The position numbers and the translations under genes were made by a program. DNA of 64,000 bases from assembly GCF_013373865.1 (NCBI RefSeq), contig NC_050475.1, positions 2,805,001 to 2,869,000 on the forward strand. The letters run 5' to 3'. This DNA comes from Monomorium pharaonis. Taxonomy: Eukaryota; Arthropoda; Insecta; Hymenoptera; Formicidae. Under the pieces are notes generated by a model. That model was not told the DNA's origin. It saw only the letters and a program-made list of their open reading frames with translations, and made no database searches. Position 1 is the first letter of the stretch. Every line of letters starts with the position of its first letter. Below are positions 26,484 through 36,721 of the stretch, piece by piece.

Positions 26484-27893
26484 GTCGCTGATCGAGCGCG
26501 ATCGAGCAGAGGTTTATTTTTAGCAAAAGAATCGCGAAAAAATTTAGAAAGCATCTCCTTATTTTTTGCGCGTATGAAGTCAAAATCTCCGAATTTTATT
26601 GAATTTATTTGGAAGGAACTATATGTTTAATTATATCCTTAATTAATTTCATCGGTTTCTCGCGCGTATCTTACAGTTTCGTGTTGCGGAATTATTTGAA
26701 TTTTCAAGATTTCTCTCTTCTCTTGTCTTCTATCTTATTCCTTTACTTTTCTTCTTTGAATATATTCATTGCTATCGCGCTGTGAAATGGGAAGCTTAAA
26801 ACACTTAGAAGAACGTCAGAGCGTGAATCATTCATGATTAATTGGGCACTTGAACGTCTTTTCGCGAGTAATAAAAATGTACAATAAGCTTGCCAACTGC
26901 GCCAAACTTTTCGCGCGAATAAAACTTGAAAACTCGACGATCGTAACCAAGAAATCATCCCTTATCAACAATTTTCCTGAAAATATCAATGTTAAGAATC
27001 GCTGTGTACAGATATGTGTTACATTGATAAAATTATTAATAATTAACAATTGATACTCTACGCAAAATTTACAGCGTAACTATTTTTGCCACTCGTTTGA
27101 AAAATCTATACGTTCAATAATTTAATCACCGTGTCGATCGATTTCGCGTGCGCTTTAAGGGATAACTGAGGATAAGGGGAATTGATTGTATATCCTTGTA
27201 ATATATCCACATTCGATAAGTCACATTCGCCGAATGTTTGGCGCGACATTGCCGAGCCATTTTACGCGAGGAATTAAAGGAGCGCCAGTGTTCGCGGCCG
27301 GTAAATCCGTACGCTTTTTGTGTAACGCATCTCTCGCTAACACAAACGAAAATAAATCCGAAGTGGCGTCGTACTTCGCGTTATTTCCACGATTCTCTGT
27401 TTCCGGTTCTCGTTCCGAGGCGTAACGCGATACGGTTCCCACGACGTACGTTTACCGCTCGGCGTTCATTGACGCTGACAATTGAAACGCGCGCCGATTG
27501 TGAGATCAGAATCTCGTTTTGTTATAACGATATACTATCAATAGATAAACTATGTTTAGCAGTCGGATGTTCGAAATATGATTTTATCTATAATTTGAAC
27601 GCGAAGGATATCGACGATGAATGAGGATTTTCCAAAATAAACTTGAGAGAGTTACAGATAAAAAAAAACATTTCAACGAAATAATTGATGACTTAATAAC
27701 TCTCTTATAGTAAGATAAGATTAATATAAAAAATATATGATATAATTAGTCTCACAATTACTAATACAAAATCAAATATTTGTTAAAATTAAAAGAGAGA
27801 AGGGGAGAGAAGAGGAAAGAAAAGAGAGTGTTCCTATAGAGAAATACGAAAGATTAGTTTCGTCTGCCCCACATTGCTTGTTGAAACATCCAT
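26484..27893. other. Intergenic stretch, no gene seen
   Basis: Only chance open frames are present on either strand. The first 300 bases flank the CpG block; the remainder is mixed AT-rich and CpG-containing sequence leading to the 3' end of the small minus-strand gene at 27894. Confidence 0.4.
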
Positions 27894-30800
27894 TTATATA
27901 CCCATAGATATTTTAAAACGAGCTTCGTCTTCGGAACAGATGTTCGCAACGAGTTCACCGATAGTTTCCGTTTGAGAAATGTCAGCCATCGCGGAAGCGG
28001 ATAAACTATTTTCTAATAAAATATTTTAGAATCTGATAAGATTATAGAATTCTTACTAGAAGCAACAATAGAAATTGGTCCCACCTGTCTTACAATATGT
28101 TGTTTCAAACGATGCTCTAATGGAAATCTGCGACATTCCTCCGCTTCCTAAAAAGAAAATTTAATACACAAATTATTTTAATTTTACACATGCAATGTTT
28201 CTGTAAAGAAAACAAAGGTAGTATTTACCTTTTCTTTTATTATTTCATCATATTTAATGGCATATTTGATGAGCGTTTCTTTGATTGCAATTTCGACCAA
28301 ACTTTAATTGACGGATGATTAATTTAAACGCCCGTGTAGAAATTCATCTAGACATGCCCTATTTAATATTGGCCCCATACGGGCGTTACTTAGGCATTCA
28401 AAATAAAGGCTTTTCGGACTGAAACTTATTCAGGGCCTATTCAGGGCCTATTTAGGATATTTGAACTTGGGCTTGCCTGAATTGGGCCTGGTTTAAATTT
28501 ACAACTTTTTCCCCAAGACACAGTTAGGTTTGCCCCGTTACAGCCCGTATAAAATAAGACCTAGTTTGAATTAGATGTTTGCTCCAAAACAGTTATATTT
28601 AGATTTGCCTATTTAAAAGCCTAACTTTTTTTCTTAATTCTTATATTTTAATTATTTTAATATATTAATTGTATTAAACTTAAATATTTCAAAGTACCGT
28701 TTTCCATGTCTGATAAACTGAAGTAATTAGCTAATACATTATTTATAAAATCTATTATTTTATTGAGTTTGTTGTCTTCTATGTTTGGTTTTTAAATAGA
28801 TCGTAAAGAAAAACAAAAGTTTTAAATAGAATATTAATTGCAAATAACCGATATCAGACTCGTAATATGTTTTTGTAAGATTTTAAAAAAATACCATTTC
28901 TGTATTACAAATACTGATATCTATTTCGATTGATTAAACGATACGATTATATGTATAATACATAATGCATAAAATATAATAAATAATTCATATATTTTAA
29001 AATTGTTGTTTTTATTTATTTATTAAATATAATAAATTGGGCAATAATATATCCTGTAATTTTGGCTTAATTTATTTTACATATATAAGCTCAACTTAAA
29101 TATAATTAACCATCTAATTAACCATTTAAACGCTTCAAAGTATTAGTGCTAAATAGATTGCAATTTCCATCAAATTATTAAGGTTATGGAAAAAGATAAA
29201 TTTAACAATAAAATTAACAGGTAAATAAATTTATGCTATTTATTTTTAATATATTTTGCAAAATTTAACTTCTTTTATAAATAATATAATTGCGTCAGTT
29301 TATAACATATATAGTACAAGGAAATTAGACTAAAAAACCACTGTTTCGAGAAAAAATTGTAAGAGGCACTTTTAATGCAGATTCTTATTCGGAAAAATCA
29401 TACAAACATATTAAACAAAAATTCAACTCGGAAAAAGTTAGGAATTATTGTGTAAACAATGAAAGAAAGTAAAAATTTTCGTTTTTTAGCAATAAAAAAA
29501 AATTTATTACTGTTAGCAAAAAACAAAAAATATAAGCTTATAGGTATTAAAAATATCTATTAAATGAGCCGTCAAACGTTCCAATTGGTTTATTTTTTAA
29601 GGAGAAAAAAATTAAAAACTGCTAAAATTTACCATTTTTTTAATTGTTAATAAATAATTAATAACTAATGGACAAATGATGGCAAATTCTTGTAATAGGG
29701 TTTAAATAGTAGCAGTTATTCTTCTCTAAAAGTCTGGAAAATTTTAGCCCAAAACATTCATAACTTTTGACACAAAGCGATTTGTTATTTAATTATTTTT
29801 TAATTTTTAATTAACATTGTTTACACAACTTTTTCCAAGTTGAATTTTTGTTTAATATGTTTGTATGATTTTTCCGAATAAGAATCTGCAATAAAAGTGC
29901 CTCTTACAATTTTTTCTCGAAAAAGTAATTTTAATTTTAATGTACTAATAAGTATATATAGACAATAACAAGTACCCAATATCAATAAGTCAATTGGCGC
30001 AGTAGATAGAGTATAAGTTTTGTAATCCTAAGGTCCCGGGTTCAAAACTACCAACAACAAGTTTTTTAATTATTTTATAAATAATTTTATAAAGCAAGAG
30101 AAAAGGACGGAGAAAAGAAAAGAAAAAAGAAAGAAGGAAAGGAAAGAAAGGAAAGGAAAGAAAGAAAGGAAAGGAAAGAAAGAAAGGAAAGGAAAAAAGA
30201 AAGGAAAGGAAAGGAAAGAAAATAAAGAAAGGAAAGGAAAGAAAGAAAGGAAAGAAAGAAAGGAAAGAAAGAAATAAAGGAAATACTAAAGACAGGAAAG
30301 ACAGGAAAGAAAGGAAAGAAAGGAAAGAAAGGAAAGAAAGGAAAGAAAGGAAAGAAAGGAAAGAAAGAAAAGAAATTAAAAGAATTCCCCCCTTCCCCTC
30401 CCTAAAAATCAAAGGAAAAGAAAAGGAAAAGAAAAGGAAAAGAAAAGGAAAAGAAAAGGAAAAGAAAAAGGAAAAGAAAAGGAAAAGAACCTTCCCTCCC
30501 TTCCCCTCCCTTCCCCTCCCTTCCCTCCCTTCCCCCCCTTCCCCTCCTTCCCTCCCCTTCCCTCCCCTTCCCCTCCCCTTCCCCTCCCCTTCCCTCCCCT
30601 CCCCCCCCTTCCCCTCCCTTCCCTCCCTTCCCCTCCCCTTCCCTCCCTTCCCCTCCCCTTCCCTCCCTTCCCCTCCCCTTCCCTCCTTCCCTCCCCTTCC
30701 CCTCCCCTTCCCTCCCTTCCCCTCCCCTTCCCCTCCCTTCCCTCCCTTCCCTCCCTTCCCCTCCCTTCCCTCCCTTCCCCTCCCTTCCCCTCCCTTCCCC

Positions 30801-32311
30801 TCCTTCCCCTCCCTTCCCTCCCCTTCCCCTCCCCTTCCTCCCCTTCCCCTCCCCTTCCCCTCCCTTCCCCTCCCTTCCCTCCCCTTCCCTCCCCTTCCCC
30901 TCCCCTTAAAAGAAAGGAAAAGAAATTCCCTCCCTTCCCTCCCTTCCCCTAATTCCCTCCTTCCCCTCCCTTCCCCTCCTTCCCCTCCCCTTCCCCTCCC
31001 CTTAAAATAAAATTAAAATAAAATTAAAATAAAATTAAATAAAATTAAAATAAAAGTAAAATCCCTTAAAATAAAATTAAAATAAATGAAATAATTAAAA
31101 TAACTTAAAATAAATACCCAATCACCAACTAAATCCAATTATAAAATAAATAAAATTACATAAAATAAATCATTAAAAATTAAATCCAAATTTAAAATAC
31201 TATCCATTCTTAATACAAAACCTTTGTCCTCCACTTTCGTCTGTACTTTGTTAGAAAATCCCCAATACTAAATGAACTTTTTCTTTTTTACTACTTCTAA
31301 ACATTTTGTTTGCTCAAACTAAATTTTTATCTTGGCCAAGTTTGAAAACCAATGTAAGCCCTACTTAACCCGGCGACCCCAAGCGATCGTTGGACCCAGA
31401 TAGGCCGTCCTAACTTGGGCCTCAATAAAAATGAGGACACCTGACTTGACCTTGATTACAACCTAGGTAGAATTTCCAAACGGGCGGTAGAATTACTCTC
31501 TTGAAGCAAAATTTCTATATTTATATTCATCGTTTCTAATTTTTTTAAATTATTATTTTTTAATAATAATTTAAATAATAAGAAATTAATATACCTATAT
31601 TAATAAAATATATAGTATTGATAAATTAATCGCACGCGTATGAATCAAGTTAATTGCAGCTTGATCGAAAAACACCCCCGAAGTAAAACAATTTTAACGT
31701 TAAAATTTCGTGCTAAAACGCCTAATAGTAATTAATTCTCAGGGTTTGATTAACTTGATCAGTGAATTGCCTAGAGCAAAATCTCTTGCTGTGTATGACT
31801 TCCTTTTCCCTCTAATTCAATTATTTCTTCTGCGTAGAACTTAGACAATATCTACAAGCAACTTGCCTCGATTTCTGCATTACCATCTCGAGAAAGGGAT
31901 ATCACCATGGCGTCTGCAACCAATCGAACGTAACTTCCTCCTTCTCCGCGTCTGAAATTTAGAAAAATCACACGTTAATAAAAACCTTACGTAATCGCCG
32001 ATAGAGAAGCATTTCTTTCTTAATACTCGCGTTCTAATGGTAAATTTATCTAAACGCCAGAAATGCGTATCGAAGGTAAGATCGTTAGGTAGCTACGCTT
32101 GATTATCGATGCATCATACTTCCGCCGGCGATAATCAACACTCAGTAATTTCAACGCGTATAATTGCGGGCGAGACGCGACGGGAGGGTAATTTGATATC
32201 GACGGAGAACTAATTGTACGTCACAGTCACCTAATTTACGGTGATTTCGACCGAACTCCAATTAACTTGGCCGACGATCAACTTACAACATCTGTACCAT
32301 CTTGTTAACAT
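27894..32311 (-). CDS. Proposed small gene of five short exons, family not recognised
   Basis: Minus-strand exons proposed: 32311-32287, 31951-31906, 28301-28229, 28147-28057 and 28012-27894. All four junctions keep frame and the CDS is 354 nt, giving 117 aa. The start MLTRWYRCY is the first ATG after an in-frame stop. It is followed by AEKEEVTFDWLQTPC, LVEIAIKETLIKYAIKY (helix-like), EAEECRRFPLEHRLKQHIVR and an acidic C-terminus ending DEARFKISMGI. The basic and aromatic N-terminus could be a mitochondrial presequence, which is speculative. The strongest evidence is the junction of exons 3 and 4: donor AAAAG/GTAAAT, acceptor TTTCTTTTTAG, 81-bp intron. The last intron is only 44 bp, and the acceptor of exon 3 is weak. 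A 3.2-kb transposon sits in intron 2. I do not recognise the family; it could also be a decayed gene. Confidence 0.45.
29344..29923. mobile_element. Nested ~580-bp element with ~115-bp terminal inverted repeats
   Basis: The left arm (29344 to about 29458) and right arm (about 29817 to 29923) are near-perfect reverse complements. For example, TTTCGAGAAAAAATTGTAAG at the left pairs with CTTACAATTTTTTCTCGAAA at the right. The AT-rich interior has no coding capacity. This is a non-autonomous DNA transposon inserted in the larger composite element. Confidence 0.8.
29989..30056 (+). repeat. tRNA-Thr(TGT)-like sequence, SINE head or tRNA pseudogene
   Basis: The segment has an A-box-like TTGGCGCAGTAGATAGAG, an anticodon-loop-like TTTTGTAA (anticodon TGT) and a B-box-like GGTCCCGGGTTCAAAAC in tRNA order and spacing. 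The acceptor stem does not pair convincingly, so it is unlikely to be a working tRNA. It is followed by an A/T spacer and simple repeats, as a tRNA-derived SINE would be. Confidence 0.55.
30087..31005. repeat. Polypurine-then-polypyrimidine satellite tract
   Basis: The plus strand is almost purely purine from about 30087 to 30490, first GGAAAGAAA-type and then GGAAAAGAAAA-type units. It then switches to almost pure pyrimidine from about 30491 to 31005 (CCCTTCCCCT-type units), interrupted by a short purine islet at about 30907-30925. AT-rich AAAATAAAATT units follow to about 31100. The 140-codon minus-strand open frame over the first part is only translated repeat. Confidence 0.9.
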
Positions 32312-32592
32312 AGATGGAATTATTATCTTGTTGTTTTAGATGTAACAAAAATTAGTAACTTAATTGACATTCATATAGATCTTCGATTATCGCTAATTTG
32401 ATTATCGATTATAGACTTAATTGATAATTAGCTTAATGAAACTACTTTGACGTCACTAAAATTGTTATCTCAATTTTTTAAATCTGAAAGAAATAAAATC
32501 AGAGATAACAAATTTGTTATTATTATCTTTATTGTTAAGTTAACAAGAATTTCCAGGTATTCGACGCAAAAGTGTCGCTTTATAGATTCCCG

Positions 32593-32691
32593 GGAAAAAA
32601 ATCTTCATGTCAGATTTTATCAATCGGTGCGTAAAAATTAGATCTACTCTGACATAAATTTGATCGATCTCGATATAAAGATTGTTTTCTT
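32593..32691. repeat. Short foldback repeat, copy 1 of a two-copy family
   Basis: It resembles the segment at 49743-49862: both begin AAAAATCTTCAT, share TTTTATCAATCGGT and GTAAAA, and end near AAGATT..TTTCTT. Both are imperfect inverted repeats around GATC-containing words. It is probably a degenerate MITE. Confidence 0.5.
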
Positions 32692-32699
32692 GCTCAAAT

Positions 32700-33712
32700 G
32701 CATTTTAACCTGTTTTAACCGTCATCTTTTTCCTCGTTGCGCGCGCGTATATCGGGGACAGAAGCTACAATTCAATTAATTTGCCGATTAAGTTAATCGC
32801 CGGCCGAGCGGAGGTCGCCTCCGCGGAGGCAGCTGGAGGACCTGGAGGATGCACGCGGATTTTACCAGACGCCAACGAGCTCCGCCAATCCGTCGATACG
32901 TCGCATCGGTCCGGGCGAGCGAGGAGGCGATGAGATCGAGAAAGAGCAGAGCTGAAGCAGAGCACGGCGTCCGGCGGCGGCGCAGTGTTGACGAGAGGCC
33001 GCCTCCTTCATTTTCCACGGCGGCTCTTCTTCTCCGCGCGCCCCGCGCTGTTTATCGCCGGGCAGTGTCCATTTTTTCGCGGCCAGAGGGAGGTCGGGCA
33101 GGGAGGCTCGCATTTCCCGCCGTTGGGAAGAATGGGAAATCAATAGGACGCAATCGCCCTTACCGACTCCAACGTGCGGTTCGCCTCCAGATATCTCGTC
33201 GATCCCGACGTGTCTCTCTCTCTCTCTCTCTCCGCCCGTCCCTCACAGGCCGTGTGTCAAGCCACGCCGCGCCGCGCCGCGGCGCTGCCGTCGTTCGCGC
33301 GATCTTTCGCGCGCGCGGACGATTCTTCGCCCTCTCTCGGTCGCGCTCGCGCTCGTCCCGATCGCGCGTCTTCCTCGCACTCCCGTAACACGCGCGCGCA
33401 TCGATGTCGGCTTTTCTCTACCGAGACGCGCAGTGCTGCCAAATCCGCGTACGCGCCCGCCATTGAGGACGACCGCCATTATAGATTCCGTTGTGAGTGA
33501 CCGAGTCCTGTCGGTGATTGCGATTTCTCACGGAAAACTCCGTCGCCAAATTCGAAAGGAAGTCCCGGGGGCGCGAAGCAGGGATAGAGGCGCAACATAA
33601 GACGGGAGAAAGAGAGCGAGAGAGAGAGAGAGAGAAGCAGGGAGGGAAAAAGGGATTTCGAACGGAGGAGATAATTGTAGATCGAGTGAGCGGCCGGAAA
33701 GGCACGCGACGC
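32700..33712. promoter_or_regulatory. Probable bidirectional CpG promoter between the small gene (-) and the ZAD gene (+)
   Basis: The stretch from about 32740 to 33700 is strongly CpG-rich with (TC)n and (GA)n runs near 33212 and 33620. A minus-strand donor (exon ending GTTGGAGTCG at 33164, then GTAAGGGCG) indicates leftward transcription. The plus-strand ZAD protein starts at 33713 in the same block with no intervening acceptor, so the plus-strand start site is probably near 33400-33500. Open frames on both strands are GC by-products. Confidence 0.45.
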
Positions 33713-36700
33713 ATGATGAAAACGTACAGCAGGAAAAAGGGCGACAGCCCGAGCAACGTGATCATCCACGTGAACGAGTTGTGCCGGCTGTGCCTGGCGA
33801 AGGAGGAGGAGATGGTGCCGATCTACGACGACGAGACGGTGCCGATGCCGCTGCGGATACTCTCCTGCGTCAACATCGAGGTGGGTCAACGGGGCAGAGA
33901 CTAGGAGCGAAAGAGAGAGATGGAAAGAGAGGAGTCCAGAGCGTCCGGACGCGACGGACTCGGCGACGTGCGTTCCGTCATCGCGTCGCGTCGTAGCGTT
34001 CGATTCGGGCGATAATAATCAGCCGCCGGAGCGGCCCGACGAAAAATAGGAATCTAGTTTATCTCGCTGCGCACCAGGGCGTCCTCTCTCGCATTATCTC
34101 CCCTCACGTCACGTCCCTCGGTGGTGTGCGATACGTATACGTATGTGCGTATTTACGCGCGCGCGCGAATGACGCCGTACAACGGTACAAACGGACGTCG
34201 CGCGAGAGACAACTACCGGCCTTACCGAGTTATCGACGAGCTGCGCCTTTTACGCGCGCCGCCTCATTACAGAGACCTAGAATCCGAGTCTTGCGTTTCT
34301 GTTTACCCTACGGATTTATAGAGATCTGTAATCGCGAATGGCGTCTCCCGATGCCATCACGACCGAGCTCCTTCGGAGATCGTCCCGAGACGCGGTGCTA
34401 AATGAATCTTTGTATGCATGGCATTCAGGATTTTTTTTAAGGCCCTCGTTAATTGCATTTATTACGCTAGTACTATACGAAAGATAAATAATTATTGATA
34501 TAAATGATGAACTGTATGTTTTGAATTAATAGTCTGTACCACGATTCAACAATTTGCTCCTGTAAATTTCTTTGAAAAACTAAGAGTAATTTAATATAAT
34601 TATATAGTTATAATTTATACAGCTATAAATAATTTAGATTACAATTTTTTAAAATAAATAACCATATAAATATTGAAAAAATGCAAATACATGTAATATG
34701 AGATATAAATAATTTATGTGGCATGTATACAATGTAAATTATATAATATGATCATAGTTAATAAACTTAAAGATCTTTGATATCAATGTTTTAGGTTTAT
34801 GAACAGGATGGCTTGCCCAACATGATATGTCATCCCTGCAAGTATCAGTTGGAAAAGTCCTATCAGTTTAGGAAAAAATGTCAAGCTGCAGATGCTAAAC
34901 TCAGGAAGCATATGAAGTTAATACATCAATTGACTGGGCAGGACGAAGAAGGCGAAAGTCAGGATAGTAACAGGGATGAAGAGTCCAGCACGGGAAAGTC
35001 CAAGCAAGTCAAGCAACTGCTGGCCGATCTAGTTTCAACTAAGGGCGACAGCAGTCAAGTAGATGGAGATCCCATTGAGGTGACAGAGGAGGAACTTGTT
35101 GGTGGCTACATTCTGGGTGTGTATTATAATAATAATAATGAAGAAATATCACCTAAATAACTGCAGTCTAAAAGCTTATTATGCTTTTTCTAAATATTTT
35201 TTCTTAAAAAGAGATTAAAAATCAGGATGTTTGAATTCGCAGCTTGTCACTTACACGTCATTATACAGAAGTTTTTGTTCTTCAAGAAACACTATTACAA
35301 TTTGTTTGTTTCCAGTTAATTTGAATTTAAATTCATAGAGATAATATTTCTATTAGACTAAAATATTTTTCTAATATATGTAGAGTGACAAATGTAAAAA
35401 TTGAATTCGGTAGATTTATTCTGTAGGTATAATATATGGAAGAAAGCTGCGTAATGTGACGCTATAATGGTAACGAAATTGTCCATTTAAGAATTACAAA
35501 ATAGGTTTGCAAATTCATTTCTTGATAGGCGATTGTCACTGAACTGATCAGCATTTCTAAGTAATAATATTGATAAACATCTACAAATATTTGGTTCACA
35601 TATATGTATCGTCATTGTTTCATATGTAGGAATGAATTCCGAAAATCCAGAGATGGAGGAGAACATCTCAGAAGATCCAGAGAACATCACATTGGTACCT
35701 GCTGAGGAACGAACGGCGAAGGCTCGATGCACAATAAGGACAACGCGTATCAAGCAGGAGCAGGAGTCCGATGACGAGACGGAAGAGGTTCAGAGAGCGA
35801 TAGCGAACGTCGAGCAGCACAAAAACGTTTACATGATGGAAGTCACCAGTAACGATACTGATCAGCCAGATTCGTTGAAGTTACAACCAATGGGTGATAC
35901 AATTGGTAAAGAATATACCGAGAATATATGTTGTCTGTAATAGAAGAGAATGCAATTTAAAAAATACAAATGGCAAATGTGTGTTGCAGTTGATGGTAAC
36001 ACGGAACTGAAGGTATTTAAATGTGACAAGTGTCCGAAAGCATTTACCCGACGAATAATGCTGAAGAGCCATCAGTCAGTGCATTCCACACAGAGGGGAT
36101 TTACATGCCAGGCGTGCGAAAAGTGGTTCCCAACGAGATCTGCGTTGGTAAGACACGAACGCACACATACAGGTTAGTGTTATTTTATATTTAATCTCTT
36201 GATCATGGACATATTTAATTTTTTTATTTACGTATTTATCCTTATTTCTCCTCAATACAAGCAATTAAACATTTATTTTCAATAGCATCGAATATTTAGA
36301 TTTATTAAAGAAATATACAATTAATGTTATCTCTTTATCTGTACTTACAGGCGAAAAACCGTTTGGTTGCAACATATGCCATCGTGCTTTTGCACAGAAG
36401 GAGATTTTATTTCGCCACTTAATGACACACTCTGGTCAAAAACCGTTCCAGTGTCAGCACTGTGAGAAGAGCTTCACGCAGCGAGAAGCACTTAAGGTGC
36501 ACATGCGTCGGCACCAAAAATTAAATCCAAACGATATTCAACTGCACCATTGTCAGCTTTGTCCGAAGGCGTTCTGTCATGCGTCGGGTCTCAGTAGGCA
36601 CTTGGTTACGCACACTGGTAGAACATACAAGTGCGTCGAGTGCGAGAAGACCTTTACAGATAAGAGCTCGCTTCTAAGACACAGTCGTATTCATGCGCCC

Positions 36701-36721
36701 AGGAAGCTCATAGCAAATTGA
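33713..36721 (+). CDS. ZAD plus six-C2H2 zinc-finger protein, probable transcription factor
   Basis: Five exons are joined at 33713-33880, 34795-35116, 35630-35905, 35990-36172 and 36351-36721; all phases fit and the CDS is 1320 nt, giving 439 aa. The start chosen is the first of two adjacent ATGs (MMKTYSRKKG). An N-terminal ZAD (zinc-finger-associated domain) carries the paired motifs CRLC (Cys24, Cys27) and CHPC (Cys68, Cys71), split by the first intron. A long acidic linker (about residues 95-260) holds an IKQEQE-type sequence resembling a SUMO site. Six C2H2 fingers follow from about residue 265, starting FKCDKC, FTCQAC, FGCNIC, FQCQHC, HHCQLC and YKCVEC, with canonical TGEKPF and near-canonical SGQKPF linkers. 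ZAD proteins are an insect-expanded family in which the ZAD dimerises and the fingers bind DNA in the nucleus. The orthologue is not identified. Confidence 0.92.

Larger units (their letters stand above)
28329..31486. mobile_element. Composite ~3.2-kb inverted-repeat element inside an intron
   Basis: The ends form a short imperfect terminal inverted repeat: the left end starts CGCCCGTGTAGAAATTC and the reverse complement of the right end starts CGCCCGTTTGGAAATTC. Both subterminal regions are rich in GGGCCTA/GGGCTT-type words (for example a duplicated CAGGGCCTATT near 28430), unlike the surrounding AT-rich DNA. No transposase frame is visible. Inside are a nested TIR element, a tRNA-like head and long simple-sequence tracts, described separately. 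I cannot place it in a superfamily, and no clear target-site duplication was found, so the outer limits are approximate. Confidence 0.5.

Noticed and set aside
27894..28090. Alternative reading of the small-gene 3' end (KIVYPLPRWLTFLKRK...)
   Set aside because: It is open and reachable from the donor at 28087, but its composition is less protein-like than the acidic tail chosen. It remains a possible isoform.
29990..30412. 140-codon minus-strand frame of Phe/Leu/Ser repeats
   Set aside because: A direct translation of the purine satellite, not a protein gene.
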